A DNA stretch of 64,000 nt from Bryobacteraceae bacterium (GTDB lineage: Bacteria; Acidobacteriota; Terriglobia; Bryobacterales; Bryobacteraceae). The notes below the pieces were generated by a model. It saw nothing but the letters and a program-made list of their open reading frames with translations, was not told the DNA's origin and ran no database searches. A program made the translations under genes and the position numbers. Numbering within the stretch: position 1 is the first letter of the stretch; the number at the start of each line of letters is the position of its first letter. The stretch covers positions 1 through 64,000 of the forward strand of contig JANWVO010000048.1 of assembly GCA_025056865.1 (NCBI GenBank), read 5' to 3'. Of the stretch, positions 50,136 to 58,328 are shown one piece after another.

Positions 50136-51626
50136 ATGCCTGTTCTCCTCCTGCTCCTGCTGTTTGCGGACGCCCGCGAGGCCGCCGATGCGGCCCGCCG
50201 CTGGCGCGAAGCGCGCGAAGCGGCGCTGGTGCGCCGTTACGCGGAGTTCCTCTCCATCCCCAACACCGCAGGCGACAAGGCCGGCCTCCGGCGCAATGCC
50301 GAGTTCATTGCCGCGCTGTACCGCGAAGCCGGCGCCGCGGCGGAGATCGTCAATGTGGAAGGCGCCGCGCCGGCCGTCTACGCAGAGCTGCCCGCGCCGG
50401 GCGCGCAGCGGACGCTGCTCGTTTACGCGCACTATGACGGCCAGCCCGTGGTTCCCGAGCGGTGGGCCGGCCATGCTCCCTTCGAGCCGGTGCTGAGGAC
50501 GGCGCCCGTGGAAGCCGGCGGCCGCCTCCTCCCGCTCGAGCAACCCCGCTACGACCGCGAATGGCGGCTGTTCGCGCGCTCCGCCTCCGATGACAAGGTG
50601 TCGGTCTTCGCGCTCTGGGCGGCGCTGATGGCGCTGCGCGACGCCGGCATCCGGCCGGCTTCCCACCTCAAATTCCTCTTCGAGGGCGAGGAAGAGCAGG
50701 GATCGCCCAACCTCCGGCGGCTGCTCGCCAGGCTCGGAGACAGGCTCCGCGGCGACGTCTGGCTCATCTGTGACGGCTCGGTGCATCCGAGCCGGGCGCA
50801 GCGCATCGTGCTGGGAGCGCGCGGCGTGGCCACCGTGGACATCACCGTTTATGGCGCGCGGCGCGGATTGCACAGCGGCCACTACGGCAACTGGGCGCCG
50901 AATCCCGCCATGCAACTGGCGCGCCTGCTCGCATCGATGACCGACGGCGAAGGCCGCGTTCTGGTCAAGGGCTTTTATGACGACGTGGTCCCTCTCTCGG
51001 AGGCCGAAAAGAGGGCCCTCGCCGAAATCCCTCCGGCGGATGAGGAGCTGCGCCGCGAGCTCGGCATCGCCGCCACGCAGCCCTTCGGCGGGCTGCTGCG
51101 CGAGAGCATCTATCAGCCGTCGCTCAACGTGCGCGGGCTGGAAAGCGGCGGCACAGGCGAGCGCGCTTCCAACGAGGTGCCGGCGGTGGCGCGCGCCTCG
51201 CTCGACCTGCGCCTCGTCAAGGGCGTCGACGGGCGCAGGCAGGCCGAACGCGTCATCGCCCACATCCGCGAGCAGGGATTCCACGTGATCGAAGGGCGCG
51301 ACCCCGATGAGGCGGAGCGCCTGCGCTACGCGAAAATCGCCCGCGTCGACGTCCGTCCCGGCTACAACGCGCTGCGGACGCCGCTCGATCTGCCCATCGT
51401 CGCTGAAATCGTCCGCACTGCCCGCGCCGTGCGGCAGCCCGTCTACGTCGAGCCTTCTTTCGGCGGCAGCCTGCCGCTCGTGTGGTTCGAAGAGGCCACC
51501 CGCACGCCGCTCGTGATCGTTCCCATCTCCAACCACGACGACAGCCAGCACACGCACAACGAGAACATCCGTCTCGGCAACCTGTGGGACGGCATCGAAC
51601 TCTACGCCGCGCTGCTGTCGATGTAA
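50136..51626 (+). CDS. M20-family metallopeptidase, exported
   Basis: A 496-residue M20 (dipeptidase/carboxypeptidase-like) di-zinc hydrolase. Zinc-site motifs are VYAHYDGQPVVP, ARSASDDKVSVFAL, LFEGEEEQGSPN (catalytic Glu followed by ligand Glu) and the final His in QHTHNENIRLGN. The lid domain reads RGLHSGHYGNWAPNPAMQLA. A short hydrophobic leader (MPVLLLLLLFADA) suggests export. It probably trims peptides outside the cytoplasm. The next gene is convergent. The specificity of the many M20 branches is not decidable here. Confidence 0.88.
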   Translation: MPVLLLLLLFADAREAADAARRWREAREAALVRRYAEFLSIPNTAGDKAGLRRNAEFIAALYREAGAAAEIVNVEGAAPAVYAELPAPGAQRTLLVYAHYDGQPVVPERWAGHAPFEPVLRTAPVEAGGRLLPLEQPRYDREWRLFARSASDDKVSVFALWAALMALRDAGIRPASHLKFLFEGEEEQGSPNLRRLLARLGDRLRGDVWLICDGSVHPSRAQRIVLGARGVATVDITVYGARRGLHSGHYGNWAPNPAMQLARLLASMTDGEGRVLVKGFYDDVVPLSEAEKRALAEIPPADEELRRELGIAATQPFGGLLRESIYQPSLNVRGLESGGTGERASNEVPAVARASLDLRLVKGVDGRRQAERVIAHIREQGFHVIEGRDPDEAERLRYAKIARVDVRPGYNALRTPLDLPIVAEIVRTARAVRQPVYVEPSFGGSLPLVWFEEATRTPLVIVPISNHDDSQHTHNENIRLGNLWDGIELYAALLSM

Positions 51627-51641
51627 GCCCCGGGCGGCGCT

Positions 51642-52946
51642 TCACGCCTCGCGGCGGGGGCGGTTCACGCGGACATGGTCCGTGTCCTGCTGCGGCACGC
51701 CATCGCATTCCATGGCGATGGTCGTGATGGGGCTGTCCGGCGCCGTTTCCGGCAGCCCGGTGAAGCGCACGCGGAACTCGTCCTGCTCGAACTTCACCGG
51801 CGCGCCGCTGGCCAGCAGGCGTGCGGAAAGCACGCGGTTGCGCAGCCCGGCCAGCGCCACGGTGCTGCCAGGCCAATAATGAACGTGCGCAAAGAGCGTG
51901 TGGCCGCGGCGCGTGAAGCTCATGTAGTTGGAGCGCGACACCTGGCACGGCTCCGCCGTGTAAATGGCGGAGCCGTTGCGTGCGAGCCACTGCCCCATCC
52001 CGGTCAGGATCCGCACGCTCTCCGGCGGAACGCTTCCGTCCGCCATCGGGCCGATGTTCAGCAGATAGTTGCCGCCCAGCCGCGCGCAGGTGATCAGGTG
52101 GCGCAGGCATGTGCGCGCCGGCTTCCAGTTGTCGTCGGCCCGGTGGTAGCCCCAACTGTCGTTCATCGTCATGCAGGACTCCCAGTCGCGCGCCTTCGAG
52201 GCTTCAATGCGCTGTTCGGGCGTGTCGAAGTCCTCGGGCACGCGGCTGCGGTTGTTGATGATGATGTCCGGCTGGAGCTGCCGCACCATGCGGTTCATCT
52301 TCACGCTTTCCCAGCCCTCGGCGTCGAGCGGCCAGGCGACGTCGTACCACAGGATGTCCACCTTGCCGTAGTTGGTCATCAGCTCGCGGACGTGCGTGTG
52401 GACGTAGTCGACGAAGCGCCGGCGCGCCGCCTCGTCCGTGCGGCAACGCGCCCCGTCGGGATGGTGCCAGTCCATCAGCGAGTAATAGAAGCCGACTCGC
52501 AGGCCTTCGGCGCGCGCCGCATCCACGAACTCCTTCACGAGGTCGCGCCCGGCGGCCTGTTTCGGAGCGCAGTAAGAGGTGGTCGACGTCTGGAAGAGGC
52601 AGAAGCCCTCGTGGTGCTTGGTGGTCATCACCATGTACTTCATGCCCGCCTTCTTCGCCAGCGCCGCCCACTCGCGCGCGGGCCAGGGCTTCGGGCGGAA
52701 CTGCTTCGCCAACTGCTCGTATTCGGCCACGGGAATGCCTTCGTTCTCCATCACCCATTCGTGGCGGCCGAGCACGCTGTACAGGCCCCAGTGGATGAAC
52801 ATCCCGAAGCGCGCCTCGCGCCACCACTTCATGCGGCGCTCGCGGTCCTCTTCGGTGCTGGTTTGCAGCGATGCTGCGGCCGGCGCGGCCGGGACGATCT
52901 TCAGATAATCGCGTCGCGAAACTCCCTTGGGCAGCATGGGGATCAT
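51642..52946 (-). CDS. GH29 alpha-L-fucosidase-like, Tat-exported
   Basis: A 434-residue GH29-type glycosidase releasing alpha-L-fucose. A Tat signal (VSRRDYLKIVPAAPAAAS) precedes the barrel. Family marks are ARFGMFIHWGLYSVLGRHEW, YMVMTTKHHEGFCLF, VGFYYSLMDWHHPD and KVDILWYDVAWPL, where the Asp of YD is the expected nucleophile (many members have FDG there). LGGNYLLNIGPMADG closes the catalytic part, followed by a small beta domain. The ATG at 52946 has GGAG 7-8 bases upstream. It sits beside other exported hydrolases for complex carbohydrates. Confidence 0.88.
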   Translation of the reverse strand: MIPMLPKGVSRRDYLKIVPAAPAAASLQTSTEEDRERRMKWWREARFGMFIHWGLYSVLGRHEWVMENEGIPVAEYEQLAKQFRPKPWPAREWAALAKKAGMKYMVMTTKHHEGFCLFQTSTTSYCAPKQAAGRDLVKEFVDAARAEGLRVGFYYSLMDWHHPDGARCRTDEAARRRFVDYVHTHVRELMTNYGKVDILWYDVAWPLDAEGWESVKMNRMVRQLQPDIIINNRSRVPEDFDTPEQRIEASKARDWESCMTMNDSWGYHRADDNWKPARTCLRHLITCARLGGNYLLNIGPMADGSVPPESVRILTGMGQWLARNGSAIYTAEPCQVSRSNYMSFTRRGHTLFAHVHYWPGSTVALAGLRNRVLSARLLASGAPVKFEQDEFRVRFTGLPETAPDSPITTIAMECDGVPQQDTDHVRVNRPRREA

Positions 52947-53007
52947 GCTATCACTCCGGCCGCGGCAGGCCCGCGCGGAACCGGGCCGCAATGCAGGCTT
53001 CCGCTGA

Positions 53008-53013
53008 TAGAAT
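53008..53013 (+). promoter_or_regulatory. Putative -10 (TAGAAT) of the VOC-GH fusion gene
   Basis: TAGAAT lies 27 bases before the ATG at 53041. The intervening leader carries AGGAGGG, so this gene looks conventionally led, unlike the leaderless candidates. Confidence 0.4.
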
Positions 53014-53040
53014 GGCACCGGCTTGCGGCCAGGAGGGCAT

Positions 53041-55854
53041 ATGCGGCGCCTGATCTTCGCGATGCTGATGGCGGCGGCGGCCTGCGCGCAGATGCCGGAG
53101 CCTTACCGCCGCGTGGCCCGGCTGCTGTGGATCGTTCCGGACGTGGAGAAGACGGCCGAGGCGTGGCGCGGGATCGGCGTTCCGGTGGACGAGGCGGCCC
53201 GCGCGGAGTTCCTTCTGGCCGGCGGCTCCGCGCACGGAGGGCTGGCGGCCACGGGCCACTTCGCCAACCTGCGCGTGGACTGGGTGCAACCCGAGCCGGG
53301 CCCCGGCCCGCTCTCGCGCTTCCTCGGGCAGCGCGGCGCGGGCGTGTTCGCGCTGGCTTACGAACTGCCCGGCGCGGAGGAGCTTGGCCGCGAAATCGCG
53401 CGCTTCCGCGAGGCGGGCGTCGGCGTGCTCGAGCAGGGCGAAATGCGCATCGGCAGCGAGAGGACGCAGTACGCGTTTCTCGACACCGCGCGCGAAGGCC
53501 GGTTCGTTCTTGCGCTGCTGGTCCGCAGCGGCAACGGCGGCAATGCGGCGGGAACGATGCGCGTCTCGCAGCTCGCTTTCGTGGTGCGCGATCCCGAGCC
53601 CGTCTCCGCCTTCTGGGCGCGGCTCGGCTTTCCGCCCTTCACCTTCACCCACCCGGATCTTGGGGACAAGACGTACCGGCGCCGTCCGGCGGATTTCGAC
53701 ATGCGCCTCGGCTGGCAGCGCCACGCGCAGATGCCGTTCGAGTGGATCCAGCCGCTGCGCGGGCCCAGCGTCTATGAGGACCATCTGGCGAGGCACGGCG
53801 AGGGGTTCCACCATCTCGCCTTCGATGTGCCGGACATGGACACAGCCATCCGGCGCTGGGAGTCGCTCGGCTATCCGCTCACCATGTCCGGCTCCTGGGG
53901 CGAGACGGGCAAAGCAGGCAGCGGACGCTTCGCCTATGTCGACGCGCATGCGATCGGCGGAACCGACATCGAGCTGCTGTGGAACTACCGCGCGCCCGCG
54001 CCGCCGCCCGCCGCGGGGCCCTTCGTGCTGAAATTTCCCGCCGGCGAGCCGCTGCCGGAGCACCGCATTCCCGTCGCCCGCCTGCGCTGGCCTTCCGACT
54101 GGCGCGCCTGGCGAGGACTCACGTTTGAATTCCTCGCGTCCTCGGTGGAAGCCTTCGCCTTCGGCTTCTCCGACGGCGCGCAGGTGAAAAGCCTCATCAT
54201 GGAGCCGCTGCCGGGCCTGCGCATCCGCGCCTTCCTCCCATTCGACGCCTTCTGGCAGACGCGGACGATGACGCCGCTGCTCCCGCTCGGCTACAAGGCA
54301 TGGCCCGAACGCCTGTTCACGTTCGAGCGCTTGGAGGAAATCGTCATTCGCATGAAATACCCGGCGGCGGAGGCCACGCTGACCCTTTGGAATCTCGCGC
54401 TCGCCGCCGAGGACTTGCGCGACGAAATCCTCGACCGCAGGCCGGTGATCGACGCCTTCGGCCAGTGGATGGGCGAGGACTGGCCCGGCAAGGCGCACTC
54501 GCTCGAGGAGCTGAAGAAGCTGTGGGCGGAAGACCGCCTGCCAAAGGCCGAATATCCCGACTACTGCCCTCTGGGCGGCTACCGCCGGCAGACCGTGAGT
54601 CCCGCCAACGCTGCCGGCAGGCCCGGCTTCTTCCGCGTGGCGGAGATCGAAGGCCGATGGTTCTTCCTCGACCCGCACGGCCACCCGTTCTTCTCCGCCG
54701 GCATGGACCTGGTGGGCTGGCAGCAGGGCTCGTTTGCGACGCGGGTCACCGGACGGGAGTTTCTCTTCGAACAGCTCCCGCCGCCCGGACCCGCCTGGCT
54801 GACGCCCGGTCAGGACGTGTCCTTCTACGTGGCCAACCTCATGCGCCGTTACGGGGAGAAGTGGCAGGAGGAGTGGAAGAAGGCCATCGCCGCGCGCCTC
54901 AAGAACTGGGGCTTCAACACCATCGGCAACTGGAGCGACCCCGGCATCGCCTCCTCCGCCGGCATGCCCTACGTCGTGCCGCTCTATGGCTGGACGACGA
55001 AGAAGACGTTCCCCTTCCCCTGGGACTTTCCCGACGTCTTCAGCGAAGAGTTCGAGCGCAACGTGGACGAGGCTGCGCGGAAGCAGTGCGCGCCGCTGCG
55101 CGACGATCCGAACCTGATCGGCTACTTCCTCGGCAACGAGCCGCACTGGGCGCGCGAGTTCGGCTCGCTGAAGCCCTGGGCCGACATGCTGCTCGAGGAC
55201 CCGGAGCCTTCCGCCACCAAAGCCGAACTCCTGCGCCGGCTGAAGGAGAACCCGGACCGTGCGGACGAAATCCGCCGCAACTGGGTGTTCGTTTGCGGAC
55301 GGAAATACTTCGAGACGATCGCCGCCGCGGTCCGACGCCACGATCCGAACCATCTGCTGCTCGGCATCCGCTATGCGGGCACGCCGCAGGATGAGTGGGT
55401 GAGGATGTCGTCGCTGTTCGACGTCTTCTCCATCAACATCTACACCGACGAGTTCCGCCCGAATCCGGCGCGGCTGGACCATTACGCGAAGCTTTCCGGA
55501 CGGCCCATTCTCATTGGAGAATTCACCGCCTGCGCGCCGGGGCGGGGCTTGCAGGGGCTTTTCTACTGGACCCACAAGGTGAAGGACCAGACACAGCGCG
55601 GCATCGCCTACCGCTACTACGTCGAGAACGCCGCCGCGCATCCGGCCCTGATCGGCACGCACTGGTTCCAGCTTGTCGACGATCTGCCCACGGGGCGTCC
55701 GTCGGACCTCGAGCGGTTGAACTACGGCTTCCTCAACGTGCTGGACCTGCCCTACAGGCCCCTGGTCGAGTACGCGCGCGAAACGCACCGGCGGATCTAC
55801 GAGGTGAAGTTCGGCAGGACGCCCCCGTACGACCGCAAGCCGCTCGTTTTCTGA
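53041..55854 (+). CDS. Secreted fusion of two VOC domains and a GH-A clan (agarase-like) hydrolase
   Basis: A 937-residue exported protein (signal MRRLIFAMLMAAAACAQ). Residues ~23-155 form a degenerate VOC (glyoxalase-fold) module. Residues ~165-312 form a better VOC module with Gln177, Glu234, His257/258 and Glu311 where metal ligands are expected. A beta-rich, carbohydrate-binding-like stretch follows (~315-455). Then comes a TIM-barrel hydrolase reminiscent of beta-agarases (GRWFFLDPHGHPFFSAG), with Glu700 in GNEP and Glu827 in LIGEFT as likely acid/base and nucleophile. AGGAGGG precedes the ATG. The combination of VOC and glycosidase in one exported chain is unusual; the frame is continuous, so it is not two genes. 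Confidence 0.75.
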   Translation: MRRLIFAMLMAAAACAQMPEPYRRVARLLWIVPDVEKTAEAWRGIGVPVDEAARAEFLLAGGSAHGGLAATGHFANLRVDWVQPEPGPGPLSRFLGQRGAGVFALAYELPGAEELGREIARFREAGVGVLEQGEMRIGSERTQYAFLDTAREGRFVLALLVRSGNGGNAAGTMRVSQLAFVVRDPEPVSAFWARLGFPPFTFTHPDLGDKTYRRRPADFDMRLGWQRHAQMPFEWIQPLRGPSVYEDHLARHGEGFHHLAFDVPDMDTAIRRWESLGYPLTMSGSWGETGKAGSGRFAYVDAHAIGGTDIELLWNYRAPAPPPAAGPFVLKFPAGEPLPEHRIPVARLRWPSDWRAWRGLTFEFLASSVEAFAFGFSDGAQVKSLIMEPLPGLRIRAFLPFDAFWQTRTMTPLLPLGYKAWPERLFTFERLEEIVIRMKYPAAEATLTLWNLALAAEDLRDEILDRRPVIDAFGQWMGEDWPGKAHSLEELKKLWAEDRLPKAEYPDYCPLGGYRRQTVSPANAAGRPGFFRVAEIEGRWFFLDPHGHPFFSAGMDLVGWQQGSFATRVTGREFLFEQLPPPGPAWLTPGQDVSFYVANLMRRYGEKWQEEWKKAIAARLKNWGFNTIGNWSDPGIASSAGMPYVVPLYGWTTKKTFPFPWDFPDVFSEEFERNVDEAARKQCAPLRDDPNLIGYFLGNEPHWAREFGSLKPWADMLLEDPEPSATKAELLRRLKENPDRADEIRRNWVFVCGRKYFETIAAAVRRHDPNHLLLGIRYAGTPQDEWVRMSSLFDVFSINIYTDEFRPNPARLDHYAKLSGRPILIGEFTACAPGRGLQGLFYWTHKVKDQTQRGIAYRYYVENAAAHPALIGTHWFQLVDDLPTGRPSDLERLNYGFLNVLDLPYRPLVEYARETHRRIYEVKFGRTPPYDRKPLVF

Positions 55855-55935
55855 GCGGCCGGGAAGGGAAGCGGGGACAAGCGGTCCGCAGCGGCCGCGC
55901 GAAAAACGCTGCCTGCCCGGTCCATGCGCCGCGCC

Positions 55936-57048
55936 TCAGCGCGGCTCCGGCTTCCAGCCCCACGCTTCCATCACGATCTCGAACACGCGCGTGTTGGGCA
56001 GGAAGCCGCGCACGCGTTCCGCGCCCGCGCCCATCGCCGTCACCAGCACTTCCTCGCCGGTGTGCGAATGGCCCACGCGGAGCGCCGGGATGCGGATCTC
56101 GTCCTTCGCGCTGTTCTTCGCCATCCACTCGTCCAGGCCTTCCAGCAGCGGCACGCCGCGCCGCCCGCCGGTGATGCGCAGCTCGAAGGAGTGATCCGCG
56201 GTGAAGATCAGCAGCGTCTCCTTCAGATCCACCTGCGAGGCGATCTCGCGGATCAGCCGGTCGAAGTTCACCAGGTTGTCCAGCCCCTTGCGCGGATCGT
56301 CGGTGTGCGCGTCCCACTCGATCATCAGGAAATACCCTTTACGGTTCGCGGAAAGGTGCTTCAGCGCGCGCCGCGCCGCGGCGGCGACATCCATCTCCGC
56401 TTCGCTGACCACGATGGGGCGCGCCTCGCTTTCCGGGACTTCGGCCAGCGAAGCATAGATGCGGCGGCCGGCCTTCTGCGCCGCCTGCTCGATCTCCTCG
56501 CCCGCCTGGCTCCAGATGGTCTTGCGGCCCGAGCCGATCACCACGTCGGGCCCGTCGCCAAAGCGCGGCGTGAAGATCTGCCGGAACAGCTCGCCCTGCT
56601 TGCGCCGGTCATTGGCATGGCCGTAGCACGCGGCGGGCGTGGCGTCGGCGATCGACACATTCGTCAGCACGCCCGTCGAGAGGCCCTTCTCCTCGGCGTA
56701 CTCGAGCAGCGTTTTCAGAATGCGGCCGTCTTTTTTCCCGCGCTCTGTGTCCGGCCCCATGCTGATGACGCCGTTCTGCGTCTTGACGCCGGTGACAATG
56801 GCGGTCATCCCGGCTGCCGAATCGCTCACGTAAGCGGTGGCCGTGGTGGTGTCCATCAGCCCCATGTGCGGCCAGCTCTGCACGTAGAGCTTCAGCGGCT
56901 CGCCGTATCCGTGCAGGCTGGCGGCGCTGACCGTGGAGACGCCGGCGGCATCGGCGAGGAAGAGGATCACGTTCTTCGCGCGCTTCTGCGCCGAGGCGGG
57001 CGCGAGCAGAAGCAGGGCGGCCAGAATGCACCGTGCAAGGCTTCGCAT
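55936..57048 (-). CDS. Alkaline phosphatase, exported
   Basis: A 370-residue alkaline phosphatase. After a signal peptide (LARCILAALLLLAPASAQ) come KNVILFLADAAG (metal Asp), AYVSDSAAGMTAIVTG with the phospho-acceptor Ser, FLMIEWDAHTDDP and FTADHSFEL with metal ligands, and GHSHTGEEV with the last His. The usual length of PhoA is greater, so this is a compact variant. It releases phosphate from monoesters in the periplasm. The ATG at 57048 gives the signal peptide; the longer upstream open frame runs antisense through the sialidase gene and is rejected. Confidence 0.9.
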   Translation of the reverse strand: MRSLARCILAALLLLAPASAQKRAKNVILFLADAAGVSTVSAASLHGYGEPLKLYVQSWPHMGLMDTTTATAYVSDSAAGMTAIVTGVKTQNGVISMGPDTERGKKDGRILKTLLEYAEEKGLSTGVLTNVSIADATPAACYGHANDRRKQGELFRQIFTPRFGDGPDVVIGSGRKTIWSQAGEEIEQAAQKAGRRIYASLAEVPESEARPIVVSEAEMDVAAAARRALKHLSANRKGYFLMIEWDAHTDDPRKGLDNLVNFDRLIREIASQVDLKETLLIFTADHSFELRITGGRRGVPLLEGLDEWMAKNSAKDEIRIPALRVGHSHTGEEVLVTAMGAGAERVRGFLPNTRVFEIVMEAWGWKPEPR

Positions 57049-57055
57049 GCCAGAG

Positions 57056-57061
57056 ATTCTA
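57056..57061 (-). promoter_or_regulatory. Putative leaderless -10 (TAGAAT) of the phosphatase gene
   Basis: On the complement, TAGAAT ends 7 bases before the ATG at 57048 with no Shine-Dalgarno sequence between. It pairs with the same hexamer facing the other way at 57112. Confidence 0.45.
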
Positions 57062-57111
57062 GCGGGCGCCTGCGTCCGCCCGCTGTAACCGGGATGCAAC
57101 CGGCGCGGGTG

Positions 57112-57117
57112 TAGAAT
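57112..57117 (+). promoter_or_regulatory. Putative leaderless -10 (TAGAAT) of the sialidase-like gene
   Basis: TAGAAT ends 6 bases before the ATG at 57124 and is followed only by CCCGCC, so no ribosome-binding site exists in between. Confidence 0.45.
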
Positions 57118-57123
57118 CCCGCC

Positions 57124-58269
57124 ATGGCCGCCCTGAGCCGCCGCGCCCTGCTGGCCGCGCCTGCCCTCCTGCGCGCTGCCCGCATCCGCAAGACCGCCGA
57201 CATCGTCATCTACAGCGACGACCGCTTCTACAGCGCTTTCCCCAGCATCGCCCGCCTTCCCGGCGGAGAGCTGATCGTGGCCTTCCGGCGGGCGCCCGAG
57301 CGGCGGCTTCTCGGCGCGAAGGGTGTCACCCACACGGACGCGAACAGCCAGCTTGTGCTCGTCCGCTCGCGCGACGGCGGCAGGACATGGACGCGCGAGC
57401 CGGAGCTCCTTTTCTCGCACCCGCTCGGCGGCTCGCAGGATCCCTGCCTGCTCGCGCTGCGCGATGGCACCATCCTCTGCGCATCGTACCTGTGGATCCG
57501 CGTTGGGGCGGAGGCGCGCGGAACGGTGCCCGCCACGGTCTGGCTGGGCGATTACGCCTTCCACGGCGGCTACCTGCTGCGCTCGCGCGATGGCGGGCGC
57601 ACCTGGCAGGGGCCGTTCCCGCCGCCGCCCGTCCCCGGGCGCAGCGCCCGGGACTGCTACGGCGGTCCGCTGCCCGCCTGCAACCGCGGCGCCATGTGCC
57701 AGACGCGCGATGGAACCGTGCACTGGGCCGTTGCCTATCCGAAAGGAACGGACGCCGCCTCCGGTACCGATGTCCACTGGATGACCTCTGCCAATGCGGG
57801 CATGTCATGGCAGTACCGCGGCGTGCTCGCCACCGACAGCCGCGTGTCGTTCAACGAGACCTCGCTGTATGAAACTCCCTCCGGCGCCCTGGTTGCCTTC
57901 GTACGCACGGAAGGATTGGACGGCCGCGCGGCGGTGGTCCGGTGCGACCCGCGCACATGGCGCTGCGGCGCGTGGCAGGACGCCGGATGGCGCGGCCATC
58001 CGCTTCAGGCCGTACGTCTGGAGGATGGCCGCGCGCTGCTCGTCTACGGTTACCGCCACCCGCCCTACGGCGTCCGCGCGCGCATCCTGAACGCCGAATG
58101 CACGGACTTCGCCGCTGCGGAGGAGATGGTGCTGCGCGACGACGGCGGCGGCACGGACCTCGGATATCCCTGGGCCGCCGTGCTGCCGGGCCGCCGCGTT
58201 CTCGTTGTGTACTACTTCCAGAAAGAGAACGGCACGCGGCACATCGCCGGCACGTGGCTCGAATCCTGA
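57124..58269 (+). CDS. Sialidase-like (BNR/Asp-box) exported protein
   Basis: A 381-residue six-bladed-propeller protein of the sialidase/neuraminidase superfamily. It has a Tat-like signal (ALSRRALLAAPALLRAA). An FR-like motif reads IVAFRRAPE. Asp boxes SRDGGRTW occur twice (about residues 83-90 and 155-162), and a weaker SANAGMSW once. Such proteins cleave terminal sialic acid or act on other sugars; in soil acidobacteria many are of unproven specificity. It diverges from the alkaline phosphatase gene over a 75-base region carrying two opposed TAGAAT hexamers. Confidence 0.8.
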   Translation: MAALSRRALLAAPALLRAARIRKTADIVIYSDDRFYSAFPSIARLPGGELIVAFRRAPERRLLGAKGVTHTDANSQLVLVRSRDGGRTWTREPELLFSHPLGGSQDPCLLALRDGTILCASYLWIRVGAEARGTVPATVWLGDYAFHGGYLLRSRDGGRTWQGPFPPPPVPGRSARDCYGGPLPACNRGAMCQTRDGTVHWAVAYPKGTDAASGTDVHWMTSANAGMSWQYRGVLATDSRVSFNETSLYETPSGALVAFVRTEGLDGRAAVVRCDPRTWRCGAWQDAGWRGHPLQAVRLEDGRALLVYGYRHPPYGVRARILNAECTDFAAAEEMVLRDDGGGTDLGYPWAAVLPGRRVLVVYYFQKENGTRHIAGTWLES

Positions 58270-58328
58270 AGCCGCCCCGCCGCTGCTAGCATGAAACTTC
58301 CAGCTCGTTTGGTGGCCGGAGCCGTCCC

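Noticed and set aside
57049-57777. N-terminal extension of the alkaline phosphatase into the sialidase-like gene
   Set aside because: It would be antisense to a gene with two Asp boxes. The ATG at 57048 yields a standard signal peptide and has a -10 hexamer just upstream.
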